This document shows, piece by piece, positions 52,995-63,006 of a stretch of 64,000 bases of DNA. Both the position numbers and the translations under genes were made by a program. Source of the DNA: JBGSUZ01 sp963677505 (GTDB lineage Bacteria > Bacillota > Clostridia > Peptostreptococcales > Acidaminobacteraceae); the NCBI GenBank assembly GCA_963677505.2, contig CAXXWB010000004.1, positions 186,001 through 250,000 of the forward strand. The letters run 5' to 3'. The notes beneath the pieces are model-generated. The model saw nothing but the letters and a program-made list of their open reading frames with translations. It was not told the DNA's origin and did no database searches. Within the stretch, counting starts at the first letter, position 1. The number at the start of each line of letters is the position of its first letter.

Positions 52995-53948
52995 CTACTT
53001 TGCCTCTCTTCCTGTGCCCGATATAGAGAGGTACTTCTTTGTAATAGCCTCCATATGATGGTGATCTGTCCCGCAGCAGCCTCCAACAATGGAAAGGTCC
53101 ATCACCTTTGAAAGCTTTACAATAGAACTTGCTAAAAGGTCAGGGTCAGAACTTTTCAAATCTGATGCACCGTCCAGTTCTGCTGGAGAAAGAGGTGACG
53201 TGTTTGCCTGTATACCTTTAAATCTTCTTCTTAGGGTATCTGTTTGATTGAAGGGTTGATTTAATCCTTCATAAAGAACATCAGGGTGAACACAATTGGT
53301 CATATAGCAGAGGGGTTGTCTTGACACCTGAGCATCTATATTACAAATTGCTTCATAAATTGTGGTGCCATCTATAAGGCGTCCATTTTTTTCTATCATA
53401 AAACTAATGATATAAGGCAGTCCAGTCGCTTCCATAGCTTGAGCCATGCCTATAGCTTCCGACAGCGCGGGCATAATCCCAGCAAAAAGAAAATCTACTT
53501 CTGCCTTTTTAAATAAGTCGCATTGCCAGCTGTGAAAATCCCTTGCCTCATCAGCTGTTAAAATTAAATCTGCTGTATAAGCGTCTCCCTTGCAACCCAT
53601 AAGGCCACCAATGAACATATTGGCAATATTGGCTTCTCGCCTAACCCTTTTTAGAAATTCTACATTGTCCCTAATAAGGTTTTCATCAAATTCAGACTGA
53701 GCTATGCGCTCTCGATTGGCTCTGCGAGTCGGCGTTGTTGCTAAAAATGGTAAGTCATGCTCTTTTGCAATTTCAATATAGCTATTCCACAGTGCTTGTA
53801 GAGCCGCTCTTCCCTTAGGCGCCTTCACAAGTCCTGCCATGGCAACATTTTCATCGAAGGTGAGACCATACTCCCTTTTAAGCCGTTCACCTAAAGCCCC
53901 TTCCATTAAAACCTTATTGCCTGAATCCATAACGTTTTTAAAATTCAT
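52995..53948 (-). CDS. Homocysteine S-methyltransferase family protein
   Basis: 317 residues forming a zinc-dependent methyltransferase barrel: MEGALGERLKREYG at the N-terminus, the first zinc Cys in YMTNCVHP (about residue 219) and the Cys pair in IVGGCCGTDHHHM (about 294). The family moves a methyl group to homocysteine or related thiols. The usual ANTY-like segment is ATTPTRRAN. AAAGAGGTG precedes the ATG. It lies between carbonic anhydrase and AraC genes on one strand; the link among them is not clear. Confidence 0.85.
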   Translation of the reverse strand: MNFKNVMDSGNKVLMEGALGERLKREYGLTFDENVAMAGLVKAPKGRAALQALWNSYIEIAKEHDLPFLATTPTRRANRERIAQSEFDENLIRDNVEFLKRVRREANIANMFIGGLMGCKGDAYTADLILTADEARDFHSWQCDLFKKAEVDFLFAGIMPALSEAIGMAQAMEATGLPYIISFMIEKNGRLIDGTTIYEAICNIDAQVSRQPLCYMTNCVHPDVLYEGLNQPFNQTDTLRRRFKGIQANTSPLSPAELDGASDLKSSDPDLLASSIVKLSKVMDLSIVGGCCGTDHHHMEAITKKYLSISGTGREAK

Positions 53949-53970
53949 AATCGCACCTCTTTAATATGAA

Positions 53971-54513
53971 TTAAAGGACCTTTGTCAATTCGCCAGTGGT
54001 GGAGTTGATCAGCAACCCACAAACGTTGATTCCTTCTGGCACTAGTGGGTGCTTTTGTATCAACTCCACAGAATTTTTTATGGACTGCTCCACATTTTGA
54101 AAACCACCTAACCAAGTATCAAAGTCAATGCCATAATATTTTATGAGGTCTATATTTCTTTGATCGATACCTCTCTCTTTCATTTTTTCAATTAAAGTGT
54201 GACTGTCCGTACATCTGGCGCCGCAATCTGTATGTCCAATCACTAATATTTCTTGAACATCTAGTTCATAGATGCCTATGAGCAGGCTTCGCATAGCACT
54301 TCCGAAGGGATGGGAGATAATACCCCCTGCATTCTTAATAATCTTTACGTCGCCATTTCTAAGGCCTAGGGCGGCAGGCAGCAACTCCGTTAGTCTTGTA
54401 TCCATACAAGAGACGATGGCAATTTTCTTATCTGGAAATTTGCTGGTAATATATTTTTCATATACCTTATTCTCTACAAAGTATTTATTAAATTGGAGAA
54501 TTTCTTCTAGCAT
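53971..54513 (-). CDS. Beta-carbonic anhydrase
   Basis: 180 residues, the short clade of the family. Zinc ligands are in SCMDTRL (about residue 37) and IGHTDCG (His about 93, Cys about 96); the Asp-Arg pair of CMDTR is kept, as is KNAGG (about residue 60). It interconverts CO2 and bicarbonate in the cytoplasm. AAAAGGAG precedes the ATG. Confidence 0.92.
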   Translation of the reverse strand: MLEEILQFNKYFVENKVYEKYITSKFPDKKIAIVSCMDTRLTELLPAALGLRNGDVKIIKNAGGIISHPFGSAMRSLLIGIYELDVQEILVIGHTDCGARCTDSHTLIEKMKERGIDQRNIDLIKYYGIDFDTWLGGFQNVEQSIKNSVELIQKHPLVPEGINVCGLLINSTTGELTKVL

Positions 54514-54627
54514 GGATTTGGTCTCCTTTTATATATTAATTATATCTTTTTCTTAATATATTATATCAGGTTATTTTTTTATATATAGAACATACCCTTT
54601 ATTTATATTAAAGGAATTTTAGCGTCA

Positions 54628-54670
54628 AGAAAAGCCCCTCCTATATGTTGAAGGAGAGGCTTTTCTTTTG
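54628..54670 (-). terminator. Terminator of the GABA operon
   Basis: AAGAAAAGCC and GGCTTTTCTT form a long stem with an inner CTCCT/AGGAG pairing; A and T runs lie on both sides. It follows the 4hbD stop by about 65 bases. Confidence 0.7.
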
Positions 54671-54735
54671 GTAGATGGTTTAATTTTCAAGCCTTTGGGG
54701 TGTAAGGCTCAATAGAATGACTTTTCTGGCTCTCC

Positions 54736-55851
54736 CTAATAAAGAGCAGTATAAATTTCTTTTATGACTTCTCTAGAAAATGGAACGTAGTTGTTATTAA
54801 GAAGTCTTTGTTGCTTTTCCAATACCGAATCGGTAAAGCCCTCAATTTCTTCAGGTTTCATGCCATATTCCCGTAAAGGTTTCTTACTGAGGAGTTTGTC
54901 CAGTAGGGATTCAATGGCTTCAAAGACATTTTCAGGCTGAACTTTTAAGACATCTGCAAGAAACAGATTGAGTTCTTTAAGGATGCCATCTGGCTTCAAA
55001 CGCTGATAAGTTTTGAATACTTCCGTGAAGAATTGATAATTGGCTTCTCCGTGAGGAACGTGATAGGCGCCTCCAAGGGGATAGGACATGGCATGGACGG
55101 CCCCCACACCGGCATTTCCAAAGGAAATTCCAGCATAATTACTGCCCATGACAAAGTCTTCCATAATGGCAAACCTATGATCCTCACCCTTTTCAATCAG
55201 TGCCATATAACCTTTTAGAATCATTTCTGCAGAAATTAAGCTAAACATTTTCGTATATCCGTTGGCGTTGGGCGATACATACGATTCGATAGCGTGAATT
55301 AAAGCATCAATGGAACTGTAGACAAAGAACTTATATGGCAAACCGTTGATCAGTTCTGGTATTAGAACTGCAAATTCTGGGTACATCTCGTCTACTGCCA
55401 GACCCATTTTAGTCTGTTTCGACTTGAGTTCCACAATTGAAATGTTGGTCACCTCACTGCCAGTTCCGCATGTGGTAGGTACAATGATGAGAGATTTGTC
55501 CTTGATCAGGGGGATTCTTCTTTCAAACATGGCTAGGGTGTCGCCAAGTTCGTTAAAAATCAAGAGTTTTGCAATATCTATCACGGTACCGCCGCCGACG
55601 GCAATGATGCGTTTGTAGTGCTTTCCATCTATATCAGCCATGATACTATTTATCATGACATCAGAAGGCTCTCCGCTTCCATACTTCTCTTGCATCAAAA
55701 AATCTGCTTTGAGATTAAGTGCTTTCATGAAAGGGTCAAATATAAACTCGTGTGTTAAAATTAAATCCCCTTCCCCTATGTTAAACTCATTTGCAAATTC
55801 CTTAAACTCTTGAAATTTGTGAATTTGGGTTGGCAATTTAAATAATTTCAT
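54736..55851 (-). CDS. 4hbD: 4-hydroxybutyrate dehydrogenase
   Basis: 371 residues, the same length as the clostridial 4-hydroxybutyrate dehydrogenase, of the iron-containing alcohol dehydrogenase family. NAD site GGGTVIDIAK (about residue 89), PTTCGTGSEVTN (about 130), and the metal ligands in SIDALIHAIESY and VHAMSYPLGGAYHVPHGEAN. It reduces succinate semialdehyde to 4-hydroxybutyrate. The start overlaps the gabT stop (ATGA), so the two are coupled. Last gene of the sigma-54 operon. Confidence 0.92.
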   Translation of the reverse strand: MKLFKLPTQIHKFQEFKEFANEFNIGEGDLILTHEFIFDPFMKALNLKADFLMQEKYGSGEPSDVMINSIMADIDGKHYKRIIAVGGGTVIDIAKLLIFNELGDTLAMFERRIPLIKDKSLIIVPTTCGTGSEVTNISIVELKSKQTKMGLAVDEMYPEFAVLIPELINGLPYKFFVYSSIDALIHAIESYVSPNANGYTKMFSLISAEMILKGYMALIEKGEDHRFAIMEDFVMGSNYAGISFGNAGVGAVHAMSYPLGGAYHVPHGEANYQFFTEVFKTYQRLKPDGILKELNLFLADVLKVQPENVFEAIESLLDKLLSKKPLREYGMKPEEIEGFTDSVLEKQQRLLNNNYVPFSREVIKEIYTALY

Positions 55852-57245
55852 TTTGACACACTTTCGCTCATAACAACTGTTTCAGAAGATCCGCAAACTT
55901 TTTGAATAGCAGTTTCAATAATGTCAAAACCACAGTTAAGTTGTTCATCTGTAATGCATAGTGGCATGAGGAATCTAATGTTGTTACCTCTTACGCCTGC
56001 ATCTAATACAACCAATCCATTAAGGTTACATTCTTTGATAATTGCTTTTAATTCATCTTTAGCAGGTTCTTTTGTTACGCGGTCTTTGACGAATTCCATA
56101 GCCATCATAGCACCAAGAGCTCTTACATCACCAATAACTTCGAATTTTTCTTGCATTTTATTCATACGTTTCATGGAGATTTCGTTGATTTTGCGAGCTT
56201 TTGCTGGATAGTCATCTCTTTCCATAATTTCAATAACTTTAAGCGCTGCTGCTGTAGATACTGGGTTTCCGCAATAAGTACCACCGATACCGCCAGCTTG
56301 TGAAGCATCCATTATTTCTGCACTAGCAGTTACTGTGCTGAGTGGTAATCCAGCAGCGATTGATTTCGCACTTGTTACGATATCTGGGTAAATGCCAGCT
56401 TCTGCCCAGTAATCGCAGGCAAACATTCTACCCGTTCTTGCATAACCACTTTGAATTTCATCACAGATGAGAAGCATACCATGTTTGTCACAAAGTTTTC
56501 TAAGGTAAGCAACATACTCAAGAGGCACTGGTAAGAAACCGCCTTCGCCTTGAACAGGCTCGATGATGATTGCAGCAACTTCATCTGGATCTACATGTTC
56601 CATGAAGAACGCATCTAATCTATCTTTGTAGTATTCAATCGCTTGATCTTCGCTGATGCCAGTTGGTCTTCTATAAACGTAAGGGAATTCAGCTCTGTGA
56701 ACGCCGCCTGGGAATGGTCCAAAACCAAATTTATATGGTCTAACTTTACTTGTGAGCGCCATTGTCATTTGTGTACGACCATGGAAAGCACCGTTAAAAG
56801 TAACAATTTCATGTCTACCTGTGAATTTTTTTGCAATTTTAAGTGCATTTTCTACCGCTTCTGCACCGCTGTTTACAAACATTGTTTTCTTAGCAAATTT
56901 ACCTGGAACCAGACTGTTTAATTTTTCAGCAAGACGAATATACTGTTCGTAATGAACAACGTTAATGCTTGTATGCAAGAACTTAGCAGCTTGCTTTTGA
57001 ATAACATCAACAATTTCAGGGTTGCTGTAGCCAATGTTGTTAACGCCTATTCCACCTGCAAAATCTAGGAACACATTACCGTCTAAATCTTCAAACATAG
57101 CGCCTTCGCCATGGCTGATTACCGTGGAAATACCACCGGATACACCTACAGGTACATTTTGTGCACGGGCATCAATGATTACCTTTGCTCTAGGTCCAGG
57201 CAATTCAGTGGTTACTTTTGGAAGACTGTTGCGTAAATTCGACAT
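55848..57245 (-). CDS. gabT: 4-aminobutyrate aminotransferase
   Basis: 465 residues, class III PLP aminotransferase. SGGISTVISHGEG at the start, FVNSGAEAVENALKIAK (PLP phosphate), TFNGAFHGRT, IIEPVQGEGGF, ICDEIQSGYARTG and the PLP Lys in VTSAKSIAAGLPL (about 290). It turns 4-aminobutyrate into succinate semialdehyde, which the following dehydrogenase reduces. TTAGGAGG precedes the ATG, 54 bases after the permease gene. The N-terminal leader is longer than in E. coli GabT. Confidence 0.93.
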   Translation of the reverse strand: MSNLRNSLPKVTTELPGPRAKVIIDARAQNVPVGVSGGISTVISHGEGAMFEDLDGNVFLDFAGGIGVNNIGYSNPEIVDVIQKQAAKFLHTSINVVHYEQYIRLAEKLNSLVPGKFAKKTMFVNSGAEAVENALKIAKKFTGRHEIVTFNGAFHGRTQMTMALTSKVRPYKFGFGPFPGGVHRAEFPYVYRRPTGISEDQAIEYYKDRLDAFFMEHVDPDEVAAIIIEPVQGEGGFLPVPLEYVAYLRKLCDKHGMLLICDEIQSGYARTGRMFACDYWAEAGIYPDIVTSAKSIAAGLPLSTVTASAEIMDASQAGGIGGTYCGNPVSTAAALKVIEIMERDDYPAKARKINEISMKRMNKMQEKFEVIGDVRALGAMMAMEFVKDRVTKEPAKDELKAIIKECNLNGLVVLDAGVRGNNIRFLMPLCITDEQLNCGFDIIETAIQKVCGSSETVVMSESVSK

Positions 57246-57299
57246 GTTATTACCTCCTAAAATATATGTGAATGTAGTTTGTAACCCTTATTAATACGA

Positions 57300-58751
57300 T
57301 TATCCTAATTTTTGTTTATCAGAATTCAGAATTTCTGGTCTTGCATACTCTGGCCCATAAATAAGCATTTCACGCTCTGCCGCTGTAACATCTCCATAAC
57401 TTCTCTTATTCATAAATGCCAATACACCACCGAACACTACCCAAGCCAATACTAAGCCCCATTCATAAGGCCATACAAGACCAGAAGGAGAACCTGGAAG
57501 GAAGAGAAGAATAAAGCCTATAGAACATAGAACGCCCATCCAGCCTACAAAAGTACCGTTAGGAACTTTGTAAGGTCTGCTAAGGTTTGGCTCTTTCTTT
57601 CTCAATACGAGGAAGGCTGCACAAGACATTAAGTAAGTCACCATAACGCCGAGACCACTGGCATTTACAAACCACACAAGGGCTTTTTTGCCAAGGAGAG
57701 GTGAGAAGAAGCAAATTGTACCAATAATTATTATTGAAATATAAGGTGAATTGTATTTAGGGTGAAGTTTTCCAAAGATAGGTGGCAACATTTTAGCGCG
57801 ACCCATAGCAAAGAGAATTCTCGCACCGCCGAGTACAAATCCGTTCCAGCTTGTGATAATACCGCATAGAGCGCCTGCAATCATAAATTTGCCCATAAGA
57901 GGCGTTCCAAACATAAAGGCTGCAGCATCTGCGATTGCAACTCCGTCACCGCCTCTGACTTCTCCTGGAGCAGCCATGGCAATACCGATACACATGAGAA
58001 TATACCAAGAACAAGCTAAAGCAATTGAGAGCAGTAGAATTTTAGAAATCGCTTTTAAAGGGATATTCATTTCTTCTGCTGATTGTGGAATAACGTCAAA
58101 ACCAACAAACATAGCCGGTGCCATTAAAAGCACAGCTACAACGCCTTTTGTACCAGTAATTGCAACACCCATGTACTGAACTGGGTCACCTGCTACAAAT
58201 GCACCAGCAATAAACACAATGCCGGCAATGGCTAAACCTAATGTTGCAACTTTTTGGAACGTAGCAGCACTTTTGCCGCCTTTGTAGTTGAGGTAACTGA
58301 TATAAAGACCTGATACGATACCTATAAGTGCCCATGAAAGATAAACATCATAACCTGCAATATTCCAAACATGCCATAGCTTTGGAATAGGTATTACATA
58401 GTCAATTGCTGTGGCGATTGCAATGCCTTCCCAGGCCGCAACACCTACATAAGCAAATGCACAAGCCCATATGGCAACCCATGCCCCTTTGTAACCAAAC
58501 GCCCTGTACGTGTACGCCATTGCGCCACCTGCGATTGGAAGCATTGGCACCAATTCAGCATAGCAAAGCCCTACAAATATACACATGATACCGCCGATAA
58601 TAAAGGCAATACTTGCGCCTAGCCACCCTGCCTGTTTGACCCACTCACCTGCAAGAACGACCCAGCCCCAGCCAATCATTGCGCCAAAAGCTAACGCCAA
58701 GATGTCACTTCGTCCCATTACCTTTGCCATACTTTCACGTTCTTGACTCAT
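57300..58751 (-). CDS. APC-family amino acid permease, probable GABA uptake
   Basis: 483 residues with twelve membrane helices. The start carries MGRSDILALAFGAMIGWGWVV (the APC substrate-binding helix 1), then AGGAMAYTYRAFGYKGAW in helix 3 and GFDVIPQSAEEMNIP in helix 6. First gene of the operon with gabT and 4hbD, so 4-aminobutyrate or a close amino acid is the inferred substrate. GAGGAGG precedes the ATG. Transcription starts from the sigma-54 promoter about 80 bases upstream. Confidence 0.9.
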   Translation of the reverse strand: MSQERESMAKVMGRSDILALAFGAMIGWGWVVLAGEWVKQAGWLGASIAFIIGGIMCIFVGLCYAELVPMLPIAGGAMAYTYRAFGYKGAWVAIWACAFAYVGVAAWEGIAIATAIDYVIPIPKLWHVWNIAGYDVYLSWALIGIVSGLYISYLNYKGGKSAATFQKVATLGLAIAGIVFIAGAFVAGDPVQYMGVAITGTKGVVAVLLMAPAMFVGFDVIPQSAEEMNIPLKAISKILLLSIALACSWYILMCIGIAMAAPGEVRGGDGVAIADAAAFMFGTPLMGKFMIAGALCGIITSWNGFVLGGARILFAMGRAKMLPPIFGKLHPKYNSPYISIIIIGTICFFSPLLGKKALVWFVNASGLGVMVTYLMSCAAFLVLRKKEPNLSRPYKVPNGTFVGWMGVLCSIGFILLFLPGSPSGLVWPYEWGLVLAWVVFGGVLAFMNKRSYGDVTAAEREMLIYGPEYARPEILNSDKQKLG

Positions 58752-58828
58752 CTGTGTTCCTCCTCTACGTTTTAAGAACTACTGGGCTAAATTTCTTCAC
58801 GCCCCAGCGCTCTCTTGACATTTTATTA

Positions 58829-58847
58829 ACGCAATTATCGTGCCACA
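58829..58847 (-). promoter_or_regulatory. Sigma-54 (-24/-12) promoter of the GABA operon
   Basis: On the minus strand TGGCAC-GATAA-TTGC at 58845-58831 matches the consensus TGGCAC-N5-TTGC perfectly. Transcription would begin near 58819, about 68 bases before the permease start. Confidence 0.9.
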
Positions 58848-58940
58848 AAAAAAACGCCAAAATTGGGTAAAATGACCCCCTTTTTCGACGTTTTTCATTT
58901 TGATTGAAGTCATTACTGAATTGTTTTTAAAGAATAAGCT

Positions 58941-58992
58941 ATTGCAAAGCCTTCGTCCGATGCATAATTGCACCAACAATTCAGAATTGCAT
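58941..58992 (-). promoter_or_regulatory. Repeated ATTGCA motifs, candidate activator-binding region
   Basis: ATTGCA occurs at 58941, 58967 and 58986 (plus-strand coordinates), about 110-160 bases upstream of the -24/-12 promoter, where enhancer-binding proteins usually sit. One copy forms the palindrome TGCATAATTGCA (58961-58972). No binding evidence. Confidence 0.4.
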
Positions 58993-59032
58993 TTCAAATG
59001 ACGATTTTTTTCATTTTTTCATTCAAAAAAAT

Positions 59033-60794
59033 TTAAATTAATTCTTCGCATCCAAATTTTTTGAGCTTCCTAACAACCGTAGACTGACTGACACCTAAGA
59101 CTTCGGCGACTTTATAAGTATTTTTATAAAGTTTGTAGGCATTCATTATCATTTTTCTTTCTAGAGTTTCCATGGCTTGATTTAATGGCATCAATTGAGT
59201 TTCTCCCATATCACTCGGCAAGTAATTTACCAAATAATAAGGCAAGTCTTCGACTTGAAGAAGGTCTTTATCAACTGTCACCATCAACCGTTCCACACAA
59301 TTTTCAAGTTCCCGAACATTGCCTGGCCACTGGTAGACGGTTAAAATGTCGTAAACATCCACCTCAATTTTTCGATTGGTGCCATACTTTCTGTTGAGCT
59401 TTCGCCAAAAGTAATTGGTCAATAGGACGATGTCTTCTTTACGCTCTCTTAAAGGTGGAATTTCAATAGGCACTACATTTAATCGATAGAACAAGTCCTC
59501 TCTGAAGCGACCTGCTTTAACTTCTTGTTGTAAGTCTTTATTGGTTGCAGCTATTAATCTAAAGTCTGAAGCAATCGTTTTAGTTCCCCCAACACGCATG
59601 AATTTCTTCTCTTGGATAACTTTTAATAATTTCACTTGCATCGGCAAAGACAGTTCGCTGATTTCGTCTAAGAACAGAGTCCCTTCATCGGCCAAATCTA
59701 GCTTTCCTAATTTTCCGTCTGACCGTGCGCCAGTAAAAGCACCCCGCTCATAACCAAAAAATTCTGATTCCATAAGACTCTCAGGTATTGCTCCACAGTT
59801 AATACAGACAATTTCTTTGTCATTTCTTACGCTAAGTTTGTGGATAGCCTCTGCAATCATACTTTTACCTACACCAGATTCACCTGTTATTAGTAAATTG
59901 GAATCCACTCTGGCTGTTTTTTCAACCATGGTCATTACTTTCCCCATCTGAGGACTTCTGTATTGGACCCAATCTTGAGCTTCTTCTTTTTGCTTGAGCA
60001 GTTCCAACTCGTAATAATACTTTTGAGCCGTTTTTTCAACTTGTGCCAATTTTTCTTTAAGGCGGTGCATTTCCGTGATGTCCTTGGCCATGCTGATTAC
60101 AGAGATTAAGGCTTTGTCTTTATCAAATACGGGGTGCCCTGTTACAATGAGGACCTTGTCTGTATTGGTTTTCTGAATAATAGAAACGCGCTTTTTCTCA
60201 TTTAAAACTTTTGCTGTAACCGATGGACTGAATATGCCTGCATGCTCTAAATCAAAAACATTTTTGCCCACAAAGTCATCGGCATCTAAATTATAAAACT
60301 TCCTAAAGACGGTGTTCATCTTTAGTACGGTTCCTCTATGATCGGTGACGATAATTTCGTCGTAAGAAGCATTAAAGACCGACTCCAGTTTCTCGGCTGA
60401 TGCTATTACACAATTTCATGGTTGAAATGTCGTGCATTTCAAATAAATCATCTTGAAAAGTGATCACCGCCCCTACAAGATCTCGATTAACTTCGATGGG
60501 GCTGATGTTCAGATTGAGTATCTGTTGATCAATCTCTACAGGTACCGTGCTATAGCTAATGCCTTCTGAAAGAACATCTTTTAGCTGAGGCAGTTTAAAA
60601 AAGGTACATAATCGCTTGCCTTGAATGGTCTTGTGAATCTGATGGAGAGCCGTTCTAGCTTTTTGATTGGCATAAATAATGTGTTCATTATTGTCTACAA
60701 TAATTAGTTTTTTGTCATAGGCATCCAAAAATGTCAGCATGGATCCTTCTCGAAAAATAACTTCCATTATGCCGTTTAATTCAAATGAGAGCAT
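59033..60794 (-). pseudogene. PAS sigma-54 activator, one frameshift in the PAS region
   Basis: The ATG at 60794 has AGGGAGGAA. The frame gives a PAS domain (KKLIIVDNNEHIIYANQKA) and is broken near 60405; the next frame continues ASAEKLESVFNASYDEIIV and a second PAS, then the AAA+ domain to 59033. Walker A is GESGVGKS, the sigma-54 contact loop canonical GAFTGA, Walker B TLFLDEIS. The end is a Fis-type helix-turn-helix (VLGVSQSTVVRKL). One inserted or lost base would restore about 586 residues. It starts 2 bases from the upstream activator stop, so the two form one unit. Confidence 0.85.
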
Positions 60795-60796
60795 TT

Positions 60797-62203
60797 CTAT
60801 TCCTCCCTAGTATTTTGCCGAGTTAGTCTTTGACGCTTTCTCACAAAGGTTGATGAGTCGATGCCCAGTGCTTTTGCCGCATCTCTCACATTGCCATATC
60901 GCTGATAGGCACGCTCTAAGAGGTTTGTTTCTAACTGATCTACTGCCTCTTTCAGAGAAGGAAATTCTGTTGATTCACTGACGAGAATCTCTTCTTGCTC
61001 AAAACTGCTTAACCGCTGAATATCTTCTCCTGTAATCCATTCATTGTCACTCATGACAACGGCTCGCTCAATAATATTTTTTAATTCTCTTACATTCCCC
61101 GTCCAACGATGTCCATAAATCATACCGAGGGCATCTCCTGTGAGTTTTTTCTCCCAGCCGTATTTTGAATTGAGCTCTTCACAGAAATACTTAGCCAGAG
61201 GCAGTATATCTTCTCTTCTTTCTCTGAGAGGGAGGAGGGTTATGGGCACGACAAACAATCGGTAGTAAAGATCCTTTCTGAACCGTCCTGCTTTCACCAT
61301 GGTTTCAAGATCTCGGTTGGTTGCCGCTATGAGTCTAACATCTATTTTTATAGGGTGTAGTCCCCCAATTCTTACAATTTCCTTTTCCTGAATCACCCGT
61401 AGCAATCTTACTTGCATTTCTAAGGGCAGTTCCCCGACTTCGTCTAAAAACATTGTGCCGCCGCTGGCAACCTCAAATAAACCTAGTTTCCCGTTTTTAT
61501 CTGCCCCAGAAAAGGAACCCTTTTCATAGCCAAAGAGTTCTGACTCAATTAATTGTTCAGGAATAGCGCCGCAATTGACTTTAATAAAATTTTGTTCCTT
61601 GCGGTTGCTGTTTTTATGAATAAATTTTGCGACCTCTTCTTTACCGACCCCAGTTTCACCTAGAACCAATACGGTTGTATCCACCAGTGCCACTCGTTTT
61701 GCCAGTTTAAGGGTTTCAAGCATTTTTTCGTCGTGGGCGATGAGTTCGTCTGTTCCAAGTATTTGCAGTCGCATGGCTTCGATTTCACTTCGGTATTTGT
61801 CTGTGAGCTTTTTGCTGTGCTCCATTTGACTTTTCATAAGTTGGAGGGCTGACAAATCCCTAACATTGGTAATCACCATTGTAATATTGCCTTCATCGTC
61901 AAAAATAGGGGTACTGCTGACCAAAGCCCTCTTGCCTGTTTTAAACTCCTGTTCGATGGTCTTGGTCGTTTTTTCTTTTAGAACCATTAGGGTGGCTGAC
62001 TTTGAGATGGCCTTGCTGTCCTCGAGTTCGTACATACTGTGTCCAATAAGGTCGTCTCTATATAATCCCGTAATGGTTTCATAGGCCTTGTTTAAAAGTA
62101 TGGTATTGGCGTCTCCATCTGTAATATAAAAGCCATCAAAGGACGACTCAAGAATACGCTCTACACTTTTTATGACATCTTTTGATGCGGTTAATTCTAG
62201 CAT
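60797..62203 (-). CDS. PAS sigma-54-dependent activator
   Basis: 468 residues: one PAS domain (about 8-120, GFYITDGDANTILLNKAYE), a coiled coil (about 120-145) and an AAA+ domain (about 155-385) with Walker A GETGVGKEEVAK, the contact loop GSFSGA instead of GAFTGA, Walker B TMFLDEVGEL and the Arg finger region. A TyrR/Fis-type helix-turn-helix ends it (KALGIDSSTFVRK). It should bind upstream of the GABA operon and open the sigma-54 promoter when its PAS domain senses substrate. CAGGGGGGAAA precedes the ATG. Confidence 0.92.
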   Translation of the reverse strand: MLELTASKDVIKSVERILESSFDGFYITDGDANTILLNKAYETITGLYRDDLIGHSMYELEDSKAISKSATLMVLKEKTTKTIEQEFKTGKRALVSSTPIFDDEGNITMVITNVRDLSALQLMKSQMEHSKKLTDKYRSEIEAMRLQILGTDELIAHDEKMLETLKLAKRVALVDTTVLVLGETGVGKEEVAKFIHKNSNRKEQNFIKVNCGAIPEQLIESELFGYEKGSFSGADKNGKLGLFEVASGGTMFLDEVGELPLEMQVRLLRVIQEKEIVRIGGLHPIKIDVRLIAATNRDLETMVKAGRFRKDLYYRLFVVPITLLPLRERREDILPLAKYFCEELNSKYGWEKKLTGDALGMIYGHRWTGNVRELKNIIERAVVMSDNEWITGEDIQRLSSFEQEEILVSESTEFPSLKEAVDQLETNLLERAYQRYGNVRDAAKALGIDSSTFVRKRQRLTRQNTREE

Positions 62204-62359
62204 TGTTGTTTCCCCCCTGACTTTGGGCTGTGGGCATTACAATTTGTTAATAATATATCATGAATGAATATAGAATTGTAGTATGGGGTTTATTTATAAA
62301 GATTTTTAAGTTGTTACAGAAAATTTATTTTTCCAAAATATGCGCTTTATGGTATGTGC

Positions 62360-62365
62360 TATAAT
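62360..62365 (+). promoter_or_regulatory. Extended -10 promoter of the sigma factor gene
   Basis: TGCTATAAT, a perfect -10 with the TGN extension. No good -35 lies at the right distance. The start near 62372 leaves about 52 nt before the ATG at 62425. Confidence 0.5.
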
Positions 62366-62424
62366 AAAAGTAATTTTTATTACATAAACCTTAAACAGTA
62401 CATCTAAAAGAGGGCAGGATAAAC

Positions 62425-63006
62425 ATGTTCACATTTTTATTGATGATAGAAAATACGGAAAATCGAAATAAGCTAGAACAATTGTACATTAAATACCATA
62501 AGTATATGTTTTTTATTGCAAATGGTATATTAAAAAATTCCTATGAAGCACAAGATGTCATTCAAACAGCCATCATAAAAATGGTTCATTATCTCGACAA
62601 AATTGACGAGATTGAGTGTAACAAAACCAAACATTTAATCGTTACTATTACTAAGAGCACAGCCATAGATATTTTAAGGCGAAAATCGAAAATTGAATAT
62701 CTCTCACCAGATGTTTTTGAAGACTATATGGATGTTTCCCCTAATGCAGAAGACCTTGTTATAAGACTCAGCGAGACCAAAGAATTGCTCGAAAAATTAT
62801 CCGAAATTAAAGAAGAATATGCTGATATTTTAACCCTAAAATATTATCAAGATTTAAGCGACAAAGAAATTGCAGATGTGCTTTGTATTTCCCACGAAAA
62901 TGTTCGGACACGCTTAAGTCGAGCAAAGACAGCCTTGAAAAAAATAATGGTGACTGACACTGCTGAAGCCTTTACTTACAGAGGGATGTGTGACAATGAA
63001 AGATAA
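62425..63006 (+). CDS. ECF-type RNA polymerase sigma factor
   Basis: 193 residues. Region 2 lies at about 15-85 (YIKYHKYMFFIANGILKNSY, AQDVIQTAIIKMVHYLDKI) and region 4 at about 125-175 (YADILTLKYYQDLSDKEIAD, then CISHENVRTRLSRAKTALKK). There is no region 1 or 3. It directs polymerase to a small set of promoters. GAGGGCAGG precedes the ATG. It overlaps the next gene, which encodes a membrane protein and probable anti-sigma. Confidence 0.9.
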   Translation: MFTFLLMIENTENRNKLEQLYIKYHKYMFFIANGILKNSYEAQDVIQTAIIKMVHYLDKIDEIECNKTKHLIVTITKSTAIDILRRKSKIEYLSPDVFEDYMDVSPNAEDLVIRLSETKELLEKLSEIKEEYADILTLKYYQDLSDKEIADVLCISHENVRTRLSRAKTALKKIMVTDTAEAFTYRGMCDNER

